From NCBI GenBank assembly GCA_037178675.1, contig JAYMGJ010000188.1, positions 1-64,000 of the forward strand: DNA of 64,000 nucleotides, in the 5' to 3' direction. The position numbers and the translations under genes are program-made. This DNA comes from Scleroderma bovista (Eukaryota; Basidiomycota; Agaricomycetes; Boletales; Sclerodermataceae). Of this stretch, positions 32,925-42,801 are shown in pieces (the first letter of the stretch is position 1; the number at the start of each line of letters is the position of its first letter). The notes under the pieces are model-generated. The model did no database searches and was not told the origin of the DNA. It worked only from the letters and a program-made list of their open reading frames with translations.

Positions 32925-34840
32925 CTATACCAACGACAAAAAGACGAGAATAATTCCCATGAGTACCTTGGCTAGGAGTCCGGGTATGCGTGATACGGTG
33001 GCCGCATTCACGCTCGTCACTGCAGCAGAAGCAGAACCAACAGTTGGGCTCGGCAGGGGAGCATTATTCAAACCGTTCTGGGATGTAGCAACATCTGAGA
33101 GTGCAGCGAACCCGACCGCGGCCGGGTTGTAGCGGAAGACGGTGTACACATTTTTCTGAAAAGACACGAGTCTATCCACGCGCATGGGGAAAGGGCAGTG
33201 GACTCACCAAGAAAGCATCCCCGAAGATCCAGGACACCCCGTTAATGTTTCCTCCGGATGTCGCCTCAAAGAAGGCGCCGATACATTGCGAGCCAGCCAT
33301 TTGATAGAAAGAGAAGTCGGCGGGTGTCATCGTCCACGTAGACCCACCAAATGAAAAGGTGACATTGACCGTGGTGGAGCAGGCTGTGCAAGAAAGGGTT
33401 TGGTTTGAGACGCTGCATCCGCGTACGGATGGACAACGTACGGTATTGGTAATAGCCGGCCCAAGTACCCGTCGCGGGTTTTGAGCCGGGTATCTGTGAA
33501 TAGATAGCTTGTATTGCGCTGGCAGGAGCAGCAATGTTGCTTGTTCCTGTATCGATCGCGGCATACGCATAGCTACCAAGCGGGATAGATGACCCTTGCA
33601 CAGTCACCGCTGCGAGAGCGCGATAAGTTCAATATGAGAATGATGGATGCGAGATGGATCGAGAGGAAACCGTACATTCCAGAGGAATATACCAGAATGA
33701 GGGCTCGCCAGGAATGTTACTGTATTCTATCGAACCAGTGTACAGACTGCTGTTTGTATAACCTTGAAACCGGTCAGTCTAGATTAAGCTGGTCCACGGG
33801 AGAAGCGTACCCAGATTCAACACTCCTCCTGGCTCCAGTGCCCGAGTATTGGTGGCGTTGGTATATCTGTAAATCAGGGTCACCAGCTCGTCAGGTGTTA
33901 ACGAGCGCAATTCCCCACCTCGTCAGCTGCACTGCAAACAGTGGCGAGTCCCATGCTCCAATGCCAGCCAGCGTCTGCCAAAATGGCATTCGCTGTGACG
34001 ATGCGATCGTTTCCCAGGCTAAACCCAGTAATCCTGAAACTGGTGGAGTTAGGAAGCCCGTGGACACAGCATCTATAACACCTATCATATGATGCGTGTC
34101 AGAAGTCCCGCGCCAAATGCACCGGTAGTTCCAGACTTACCGATGCCCTGGGAGGCTACGGAGAATCCGGCCATTTGGACGGTCTCTGTGGCGATGTACC
34201 CAGCAGCTTCGCCTTGCCCGTATTGTATATCGAATTGCCGGGAGGTATTTTGGAAGGTCGAGGACGTAGACGGGTCGTACATGGCATAGCCATCACACAC
34301 GGAACCGCAAGATGTTCCAAGCACCCATAAGTCGCTGTTGGGCACGTGATGTGATATGATATGGCATGGTCCCTTGAACACTCACGCAGAGCCTGTGTCG
34401 AGCAGTACGTTGAACGATACTGGGGGTGTTCCAATGGCTAGTGTACCATAGTAGCTGTGAAATGGCATAACCATGTGGTAACTAACGGGTCGGATAGTAG
34501 TGGTACACACTCTGAGTCGGAGAGTTGGTTGATAATTCTGGCAAAACGGGTCAGCTGAGCACCTTAGCCGAAAGCAATAGTATACGGACGCATTAGAGCC
34601 AGTACTTCGCCGCCTGCCCGGCTCTCCTCCAAAGTACCGCGTGATGACTGCGTCTCGCTGTGACTTGGCAATAAGACTGCGCTGGTCGTCATCCAGAGTT
34701 CGGGAGGGTGTTCGTCTAGTTAAGGGAATCGCTGAGCCGATCAGAGGTATCAACGCGTCTGCTGCAGGTGCTCCAAATACGTAGGGTGTCAGGGATAGCA
34801 ATGGGAGGTATGCAAGGGGATATAGAAGTGATGGTATCAT
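32925..34840 (-). CDS. secreted, probably GPI-anchored pepsin-like aspartic protease (A1 family)
   Basis: Ten exons on the minus strand (34840-34590, 34537-34511, 34454-34386, 34334-34141, 34081-33919, 33866-33811, 33762-33676, 33609-33442, 33383-33208, 33155-32925) join in frame to 473 residues. The N-terminus is a signal peptide (MIPSLLYPLAYLPLLSLTPY) and a propeptide to about residue 85. The catalytic motifs are DTGS (D112) and DTGT (D302), with YYGTLAIGTPP before the first and WIFGDAFLKNVYTVFRY near the end, as in A1 proteases. After the fold a Ser/Ala/Thr-rich linker and a hydrophobic C-terminus (LLAKVLMGIILVFLSLV) look like a GPI-attachment signal. Exon 2 is only 27 nt. All introns are 48-66 bp. 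It should act outside the cell or at the wall, in protein degradation or wall processing. Confidence 0.88.
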
Positions 34841-35388
34841 GGCCACACTATGGCCTCGCAGGGAGTGTGGGGGCCGAGTTCTTCTGCAGCAGCTAGTACG
34901 TCGTGTCCTCAGATTAATCGCAAAGTGAACAAAGGTGATCGGAAGGACGCCAAGCCTCAAATGACCCGAATAACGTGAAGAAAAAGACCTAGGGAAGTGG
35001 TAGAAATCAACAGCCGGGAGAAAAGCGGAGGGAACAACGCTGCATATAATAGCCTGAACCGTGGGGGGCGCTCATGGAGTGCAGGAGAGTTTCGGCCCAC
35101 CAGCCTGCTCCGCCGCAGCACCAGCACATGGCTGTCGGAGCTGTTCAACTTGAGTTACCGAACCCAACCAAGCTGTTCTCTCCAAACTGGTCTTCAGCTA
35201 ATCAATCAACTGCGGATTCTTACATATTCGCTTTAGCGTAGTAAATCAGTCCCATTCTAAGTGTATGTAGCTGCTTCAAATTTATGACATCAAACGAGCA
35301 GTACTATTGCCGATCGTTTGATGCACATGATAAATCTCAGCGGCATTAGTGACGAACCGGTGGGACGCTCGGTTGGTCCTTCGTCGGT
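34841..35388. other. intergenic, no gene seen
   Basis: About 0.55 kb upstream of the protease gene and before the phosphate carrier pseudogene. Short frames only. A block ending GGTGGGACGCTCGGTTGG near 35350-35380 is the start of the tandem duplication shared with 38520-38540. Confidence 0.5.
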
Positions 35389-36265
35389 TGTGTCTAAGCA
35401 GGTGACAGAACAACCTCAAACCATGCAAACATAAGGGTATCATTCAGAAGGCAGAGCTAGGGTCTGGAAAGGCTTCGGACCTACGCTAGTCGGCTACACC
35501 GCCCAAGGAGCACGGTTTCTACGAGCTATTCAAGGACTACTACATGAAACTTGCTGGAGAAGATATGTCCAATAAGTGCAAACCCGCAATACGGCTTGCA
35601 AGTTGCACAGTTCTTGGCGGATATAGCACCGTGCCCGTTGAGATGACGAAAGTGAAGATCCAAACGAGTCCAAGTGGTACTTTCCCCGTCGCCTTTGGTG
35701 CTACATTGACAGAGATGAGGAATAGGAGAACCGAAACGAGATATTCGTTTGGATCCATCGCTCCGCTCTGGTTACGTCAGGTGAGTGCTTTCATGCTCAG
35801 TGATCCCCTGCGACTAACCTACAAATGTTCATCAGGTACCTTATACCATGGCCAAAACCTTCTTTTTCGAAGGCATCGTTCAGCAATTCTACACGCACAT
35901 TTTCACGGCGCCAAAGGAGTCTTATTCCAAGCCGATCCAGCTCGGTATCACCTTCATCTCTGGGTATCTCGCAGGCATAATATGCGCTATTGTCTCCCCA
36001 CCCCGCCGACACGATCGTGTCACTCATGGGCAGAGCGGATAACAAGGGAAAGAGCATCGGGACGATCGCGGAGACTTGTTTCCTCACTCTTGCGACCATC
36101 TCGGTGCACGTATGATCATGATTGGCACGCTTACTGGTAAATGCTGTATTGTCTTTCTGTTGAAAGACTGGTGTTCTGACGTACGTTGTCCTGTACAGGT
36201 TTTCAGTGGTGGATATACGACACGTTCAAGACCTCGATGGGCCTCGATACAACGGGTGGAAAGTA
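35389..36265 (+). pseudogene. mitochondrial phosphate carrier pseudogene (upstream copy)
   Basis: The sequence aligns with the carrier at 38558-39673 from TCTAAGCAGGTGACAGAACA to the C-terminal GGTGGAAAG and TAG (36263-36265). The start codon is lost (TTGTGTCTAAG instead of ATCATGTCTAAG). The first transmembrane region and its PLDVVK signature are deleted, and a deletion and frameshift follow the glycine-rich GYTAQGA segment. The stretch corresponding to the third repeat is frameshifted where SHPADTVVSLM should be. Recognisable pieces such as PVEMTKVKIQTSPSGTFPVA and MAKTFFFEGIVQQFYTHIF leave no doubt about its origin. No functional carrier can be made. Confidence 0.88.
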
Positions 36266-37458
36266 GCTTCACCATTTCCGTGTTACAACCACTGCATGAC
36301 CCTCAATTTCACATTATGATAGAACCAGCAAGCTGTTAGCTACGTTTACACCGCACACGCCTCTCATTATCAACTATCACTTCGAACACATTAGTGCAGA
36401 AAGCCTGATAGGTTTGCATCATCTTGCTAGCATCATCTGCTTCACAAGATAACCTAGGGAAGACAATGTGAGGGAAGATATCTGCATTCAATGGAGCCCT
36501 TATTTTTGACACAATGCCACCTACAGGATAGTAAATGGGGGGCAACATGCATTATGACAATTAGGGTAGTTCTGCTCTGCAACGAAACAGCAGTGAGAAC
36601 TATGTGGAGGATTCATACACAAAAATGATTGCTATCCAAAGCGATCAATTCTATGTATGGACCCTGCACATAAGACATTTTTTCAAGACGCAGTTTCGAG
36701 CGCATACTGCAACCGGAGCACTCGGGTGTACTTGATTAATTTGCCCAAATGGTGAAGAAGTGAAACGAGGAATGCACCTAGCACCACTTAGGTGTACAGT
36801 TCATGCGCCGAGTCGGCCATCCACGGTGATCATCGCGGTGCATGACCCGCCCGCATACGAGCTGGAGCGCCCATCGAAGAGTCGCCGGAACGCGTACAGG
36901 ATGCGATGGGATTATATATAAACTGTGACTCATCAAATGTCAGAGTTTCTTGGGTGCCAGTCCTGTTTCTGTAAGTGGTCTTACGCACTTGCAGGAGTCC
37001 AGACCGCATGTACAATAGGTGACGCAGAGTCAATCGACATGGAGGACTCGATGCTCCAAACCCCAATGGTCTTCCTAGTGGAAATCCGATGCAATGCACG
37101 GATAAATCCAAGAAAGCCCCTACAAGCTGTGAAAGCGAGGTCAGTCGGAAGAAACGGAAGTCCACTTGGCCCTCTGAAACTGTTGATAACAATCCGAGGG
37201 TGCGAAGGATCTCATCGCAACCGTCGATTAGGAAGCTGCGACGACCGGGGAAGAAAGATAAGCACCTTTCAATTTTTACACAATTAATGAACTGACGACA
37301 TATTGACAGTCGCACACCAATGATCCTAACTTGAAGACGGTAGATAGTGGTTGGCAGGCAGTCGAGCGGGGAGTGACATATAGAGGACTTCTTTCCCAGG
37401 CTTCGTGGGAAATATATGGTGGCTGAAAGTCTGGATGTCATCAAGTCGAATTGCCAAA
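36266..37458. other. no gene; part of the tandem duplication
   Basis: Segments at about 36450-36700 (for example TTTTTCAAGACGC) resemble 39890-40090 downstream of the second carrier copy, so the duplicated unit includes 3' flank. A 204-codon minus frame (36830-37444) and a basic plus frame (37089-37295) overlap without domain support, and I do not call either. Confidence 0.45.
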
Positions 37459-38046
37459 TACAGCTACCTGCAAAACATTAGACCGCTTGCTGCTACGCTG
37501 GACTCAGCTTTTTTGTTTACATGTGGAGTAATACAAATAGAACTAATCCAGACATAGTCACAGCGTCACGACTCAATAGACCACTTTAGTAGCTGGAGGC
37601 CCGTCATGCCCTACGGAAATCGTCGTCACATTCTACAGGCAGCAAACGAGTAGATTGTCACGATGTCTGCTCGTATGCGCGCCCAAGCCAGATTGATCGA
37701 GCCACCTTGTGCTCAAGGATAGGCTTGAAATAACTTGTGGAACATATTGTAGATGCTGTGACACTGCCAGCAACGACTAGTATTAAGAGCTAATGAGTAA
37801 GATCGCGTAGTAAACAAGAGGGTAAGATAGCAAGTAGGGGGTCAGACATGATGGAAACACGATTTGCCATTCGATTGAAGCCCGGCACTCAGCATTTGGC
37901 GCTGCGTGGATGAGAGAGCGCTGACTTCCAGCTCGTTGAGTTGTAACGTTGTGACAGATTAGTTCTATTTGTACTACTCCACATGTAAACAAAAAAGCTG
38001 AGTGGAGCGTAGCAGCAAGCGGTCTAACGTTTTGCAGGTAGCTGTA
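37459..38046. mobile_element. foldback/MITE-like element with about 115-bp inverted arms
   Basis: The sequence TACAGCTACCTGCAAAAC onward (37459-about 37575) recurs as its reverse complement up to 38046, with only scattered mismatches. The arms include GACCGCTTGCTGCTACGCT and TTTACATGTGGAGTA. About 360 bp separate the arms, with no coding frame. This is the structure of a non-autonomous foldback element. I did not find a clear flanking target duplication. Confidence 0.7.
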
Positions 38047-38557
38047 ATACGGCTGAACTTGTGGGCGGTAGCGGGTATACACGGACGAAGCGGAGAAGAA
38101 GTGTAACAGCCGGTTGGGTGGGCAGGTCGTACGTTGTCGTTGCACTTTTCTTTTAGTATTAGGCCATGGAAATCTACAGTCTCTTCAAGGTAGAACCCCA
38201 TCCGGACCCAGAGAATCATGTTGACTCGTGTGTAACTGCTTGCAGGGCATTCACCCTAGTGTCGAAGTGGGACTCATCCTGGATATACGAAGGTCCTTAT
38301 CCCTGTGCTGACGTACCCTTTACGCTGACGCTTGGTGGACCATGTAATGCCGACCAGTCATTTGTAATCTCACCGGCATCGGCACAGTATTGTGGCGGCT
38401 CTGCCTCTACTACGATGATGCTGTTGCTGTATTTGTGTTTCTTGGTTGCAAAACTTCCAGACATCTACTACTCGCGTTAGAACGCTCACGGAATGTCGCC
38501 CTCCTCAGTAACAGTTTCGGGGTGGGACGCTCGGTTGGTCATTTCTCGCCGTCTATC
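38047..38557. repeat. dispersed repeat fragment, relative at about 44680-44990
   Basis: Words such as TACGGCTGAACTT(G/A)TGGGCGGT and a later CATC(C/T)GGA(C/T)CCAGAGAAT occur in the same order here (about 38047-38215) and at about 44690-44960. A 104-codon frame (38166-38480) covers part of it, but no domain is visible. The end of the stretch is the 5' flank of the phosphate carrier. Confidence 0.45.
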
Positions 38558-39673
38558 ATGTCTAAGCAGGTGACAGAACAACTTCAAACTATGCAGGTAC
38601 CTCCATTCCATCCCTCATGACAATTCGTACTACGCCAGGTGTCTCATAGGGGGTGCCTTGGCGTGCGGTATCACCCATGCTGCAATAACCCCTCTCGATG
38701 TCGTGAAAACTAACATGCAGGCAAGCCACCTTTTCATACCGACGCCTTTATCCACTCAGCTTTGCACGTCGTCTAAAAGGCCAACCCTACGAAATATAAG
38801 GGTTTGATTTCCGGATTTACCACGGTCCTCCATGAAGAAGGCAGGGCTGGTATCTGGAAAGGCTTCGGACCCGCGCTAATCGGCTATACCGCCCAAGGAG
38901 CGTTCAAATATGGTCTCTACGAGTTTTTCAAGGATTTCTACATGAATCTTGCTGGTGAAGAGGTGTCAAAGAAGTACAAACCCGCAATATGGCTTGCGGG
39001 ATCCGCATCAGCGGAGTTCTTCGCGGATATAGCGCTGTGCCCGCTGGAGATGACGAAAGTAAAGATTCAAACTAGTCCAAGGGGGACCTTCCCCACTGCA
39101 TTTGGCGCTGCGTTGGTGGAGATGAGGAATAGGAGGATCGAAACGAGATATCCATTTGGATCCATCGTTCCGCTCTGGTCGCGTCAGGTGAGTGCTAGCA
39201 TTCGCGTACATACCTCTCGGGACCGAAGTGCAAACGTTTATCAGATACCTTATACCATGGCCAAATTCTTCATTTTTGAAGGCATCGTCGAGCAATTTTA
39301 TACGCATATCTTCACAGCACCAAAGGAGTCCTATTCCAAGCCCACCCAACTCGGTATCACCTTTACCTCTGGGTACCTCGCAGGAATAATCTGCGCTGTC
39401 GTTTCGCACCCCGCTGATACGGTCGTGTCACTCATGAACAAAGCGGATAACAAGGGAAAGAACATCCGGACAATCGCAAAGGAGACTGGTTTCCTCACAC
39501 TTGCAACCAAGGGCCTCGGTGCACGTATGATCATGATTGGCACGCTTACCGGTAAATGATGACTGCAGGGTCTTTCCGTTGAGATGTTCTGATCGTTCAG
39601 CACAGGTTTCCAATGGTGGATATACGACACTTTCAAGACGTCGGTGGGCCTTAGTACAACCGGTGGAAAGTAG
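38558..39673 (+). CDS. MIR1: mitochondrial phosphate carrier with a frame disruption at its 5' end
   Basis: Exons to 38720, 38780-39187, 39245-39551 and 39606-39673 encode a SLC25 phosphate carrier: GGALACGITHAAITPLDVVK (first PxD signature), KGFGPALIGYTAQGAFKYGL, CPLEMTKVKIQTSP (second), SGYLAGIICAVVSHPADTVV (third), ending GLSTTGGK. It would move phosphate into the matrix with a proton. The first intron (38721-38779) has a GC donor (CAG|GCAAGC). The expected start ATG 38558 (MSKQVTEQLQTMQVPPFHPS) meets a TGA at 38618-38620, and the downstream frame YYARCLIGG is shifted by one base. I found no GT-AG intron that repairs it. Either this copy is newly broken, the sequence has a 1-bp error, or translation starts elsewhere. 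Confidence 0.75.
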
Positions 39674-42153
39674 CATTGCACTGCGCGGCCCTCAGCTCCG
39701 CATTCCCATAGAGCCAAGTAAGTTTACACTTCCCATGTTTCTCATTTTCAACTGTCGCTTCGAATATGTTTGCCCCATCTACAATACTGTATCATATCTA
39801 CCCCATGATACTACAATCTACTTGCTAGGCTATGCGTCGCATTAGCACAATGCTGATTGGCAACAGATGACCCTATCAAGGTGATGCAAAGGAGACTACC
39901 CACATTTGACGGAGCTATCTTTTATTGACGCAATGCTAACCTATAAAGTTGTAAATCAAGGCACTTCTCATGTTCACGCCCTCCGCTCAGCAAAGAAACA
40001 GCTTAGCCAGAGTTGGGTGCAGGGTTCATACAGAGGTGAATCTATATGGACTCTCCACACCAACAATTTTTCAAGACGCCGTTTTGAGTGCGTCCTCCGA
40101 CTGAAATCTTCAAGGGGGGACTCAGGTACCCCATGGCACAGTAAAATGTGGACTGCACATGACATAGTTCGTTGTACAGGAAAACTGATGTATGGAGTTG
40201 ACCATCCAAGTCTGTCAACTGCGTGCACAATTCATATGCACACAATTGAATACTATTAAAGAACATCAGGACACCTCTCAAGTTTCGCCGATTCGGACGC
40301 GGGTCCGTTTGGTATGTACTATGTACTCGATGTAGCCCTTAAAACTGTAGCTCGTCAGTGTCTGGGTGTGTCAGCAACAGATAAGGCAAGGAGGACATAC
40401 CGCAATATCGAGTACATTGAGTGCTTTCAGTGTCCACTCTAGTGGAATACATTCCACTGTACCTGTTTCTGATAAAGTGATCATGATGGCCCGCCGGGGG
40501 GGATGTGGTGTAACCAAGGTAAACCAAAAACGAAGGCGAACACAGCGTAACGTTAGTTTATGTAAATGATGACCGTCCCATGGATACCCCGTGTCTGACA
40601 CTCCGTATCATTGTTCAAATCCTTTACTTCATTTCTTCATTTCTCTCTCTGCGGGCCGACAAGGTATTTACTAATTCCATAGTACCTGAGCTGTAGTCAG
40701 CCAATCTATTTCCATTCCATTTCAATAATATCACGGGCAGTTGAAATATGGTGCTCGGCAATACCTTGTCGAGATCATCCATTTACAAGAAGCTTATCAG
40801 CCCCTAGGATAGACCAGAAGGTAGAATAACCGGAACAGACTTGCCTTTACATAATAAGCCGAACCGGCGCCGATCTGGTAGTAGTCCAACTTTTATTTTA
40901 TTTCATTTCAGTCCCTTTAAAAGTGCCTCAAGAAAAATAAACTGACTTATAGTGGGGTTAGTACAGGCGGACATTAGGAGCGACTTCAAGGCTCAAATGA
41001 ATACCAATGTTTACGTATGACCAACCCTTCTCTGACCTAGGGGTGATTTAGTGTCGTTTTCATTCTTTGGATCATAATAGAAACTTTGGTCATGTCCGCT
41101 AGGCAGCTGCCCGAGAGGATCTATGATAACATGTGCCCATGAGCGCACCCCAAGAATTTACCCCATACACAACGCTTGGTCCAAGATTTGTTCAGCCTCG
41201 GGTGCCCAAAACGAAAAGGAACAGGAATATCAATTTACCAATAGGGGGTTGAGCGACGTGAAGATGGGTGTGTTGTAAGTTACACCTGTTGGTCGCCATG
41301 AAAGTGATACCTACGTAAATGAAAAAGACCCGTCTACGATTCGTCGAAGTAGAAGAGCACAGAGGTTCTGGAAGCTTGTTGTACTCAGGTTAGGGATACC
41401 AATTCGAGGTGTGCAGGCTGTAAGTAAATTGGAAAGTTCTCAGAGCCATAGTATACAGCGACCGGCGAAAGCATTCCGCGTAGTGATCTTTTTCCCTTGC
41501 GATACGATATGGTAAGTTGAGTTGCAATATTTGGTGAACAACGAGAAAGCCGATCAGACGCCAGTTGCAAGGCTGTGTCAATGACACCTTTCTCGCATTC
41601 TTCTGTTCCACAATGTGATACTCGTAGATGCGACACGTGCCAAAGATTTTGCGCCGCGCGCATGGTACTGAACCTTACCAGACAAAAGCCATCTAGACCC
41701 GCGGCAGTTATAATAATTGGAGCGCCAGGTCAGAGGTACTAACAGCGAGAAATCACTCCCCCTAATCAGCACTTCTAAAGAATGAAGTTACATAAAATTG
41801 CAGTCATTTCTTGGTTGTTTCCGTTCGAGACCCATCCATGCCTTTCAGTGCCGGAAATGAATATTCAATATTCTTGTGTTCCCGATCTGTCCACGATCGT
41901 TCAGAAGCAGCCAAGAAAAGGAGACCCTGGTGCGTTGCACCCTTTACCCCAGACATGTTCATCCCCCAAGTTGTGCTTTAACCGGATTCGTACAAGATAT
42001 GCCCTTGTTACGCCCATAGGGAAATTACCACTGAGTGTCAGAACCAACCAAACAAGCCAGCAGGCCCACAATCAGGATGTTCGTCTGTGTTCCCTTGCAA
42101 CAGGTACAAACAATACCAACATGGTACGGCCACCGTCGAAGCGCCTACTCAGA
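39674..42153. other. no recognisable gene
   Basis: About 2.5 kb. The first 500 bp resemble the flank of the upstream carrier copy. The rest holds only short frames on both strands, with no domain, tRNA or clear repeat. Confidence 0.4.
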
Positions 42154-42162
42154 GGATAAAAG
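42154..42162 (+). promoter_or_regulatory. TATA-like element of trefoil gene 2
   Basis: GATAAAAGG lies about 70 bp upstream of ATG 42228 and is followed by TCAGAATCAACACT and a T/C-rich leader. The arrangement closely parallels that of the minus-strand gene at 27268. Confidence 0.5.
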
Positions 42163-42227
42163 GATGGTCAGTTTTGAGGGACTTTTCAGAATCAACACTT
42201 TCAACACTCTGCACATTGTTTTTCATC

Positions 42228-42801
42228 ATGTCACCCTACGGCTGCCCAGGATATCCCGACGACGGTGTTTACTATATATCGGCCCACAACCTCTGGGTTG
42301 GCGATAAGGAAGTTTCTGGTACGGACAATATTGTGGTCAACAATCACAAAACTGTAGGCTTTCAATTCTTTCTACTGACCTTATGATGAAGTGCAACATG
42401 TCTTCAGCCTTTCTACTTGAGATGGCTCCATAACAATCCCTGCACCTATGAGATCAGCCTTGGCTCTCATGGCTATGGTAACTTCGTTCAGCACGATAAA
42501 GAATGGGTCAACGTCAAAGGCGATTATCAGCAGTGGGTACTCCAGAAAGTCTGTGGTGACACATACCGGTGAGTTATTGACATCAACTGTTTGACTGTTC
42601 TTGATCTGGCCCCAATAGCATTGCACTCCAACAAGATACGAGTTATGTTTGGACTGATATGGGACCAGGAAGCGCCGCCGACCGCCAGGTAAGAACTGTT
42701 CATCATGGTCGGGGTCCTGTTATTTCATACCTTGGTTCCAGATCCAACTCAAGCCATTCCTCCCCACCAACTCCGCGCAGGAGTTCCGTATCAGGAAGTA
42801 A
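42228..42801 (+). CDS. small beta-trefoil-like protein 2 (possible protease inhibitor)
   Basis: Four exons, 42228-42353, 42408-42568, 42619-42688 and 42742-42801, join in frame to 138 residues with no signal peptide. The sequence has the look of mushroom beta-trefoil inhibitors and ricin-B-like proteins: a strand-rich first third (DDGVYYISAHNLWVGD), YEISLGSHGYGNFVQ, QQWVLQKVCGDTYRIALQ, and the ending QIQLKPFLPTNSAQEFRIRK. That end resembles the terminal strand of peptidase-inhibitor I66 (cospin-type) proteins. Such proteins are cytosolic and are thought to protect against feeders or to inhibit serine proteases. The fold is fairly likely; the inhibitory activity is inference. Confidence 0.68.

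Noticed and set aside
33383..33445. Apparent one-base frameshift in the aspartic protease
   Set aside because: A 58-bp GT-AG intron (33384-33441) joins YYQY to PCSTTVNV exactly as the family requires, so no frameshift is needed.
36830..37444. 204-codon minus-strand ORF
   Set aside because: No domain, overlaps an equally plausible basic plus-strand frame, and lies in duplicated flanking DNA.
38591..38639. Short introns that might repair the 5' end of the phosphate carrier
   Set aside because: Candidates from GTACCT or GTGACA to CCAG or CATAG all leave the downstream frame out of phase.
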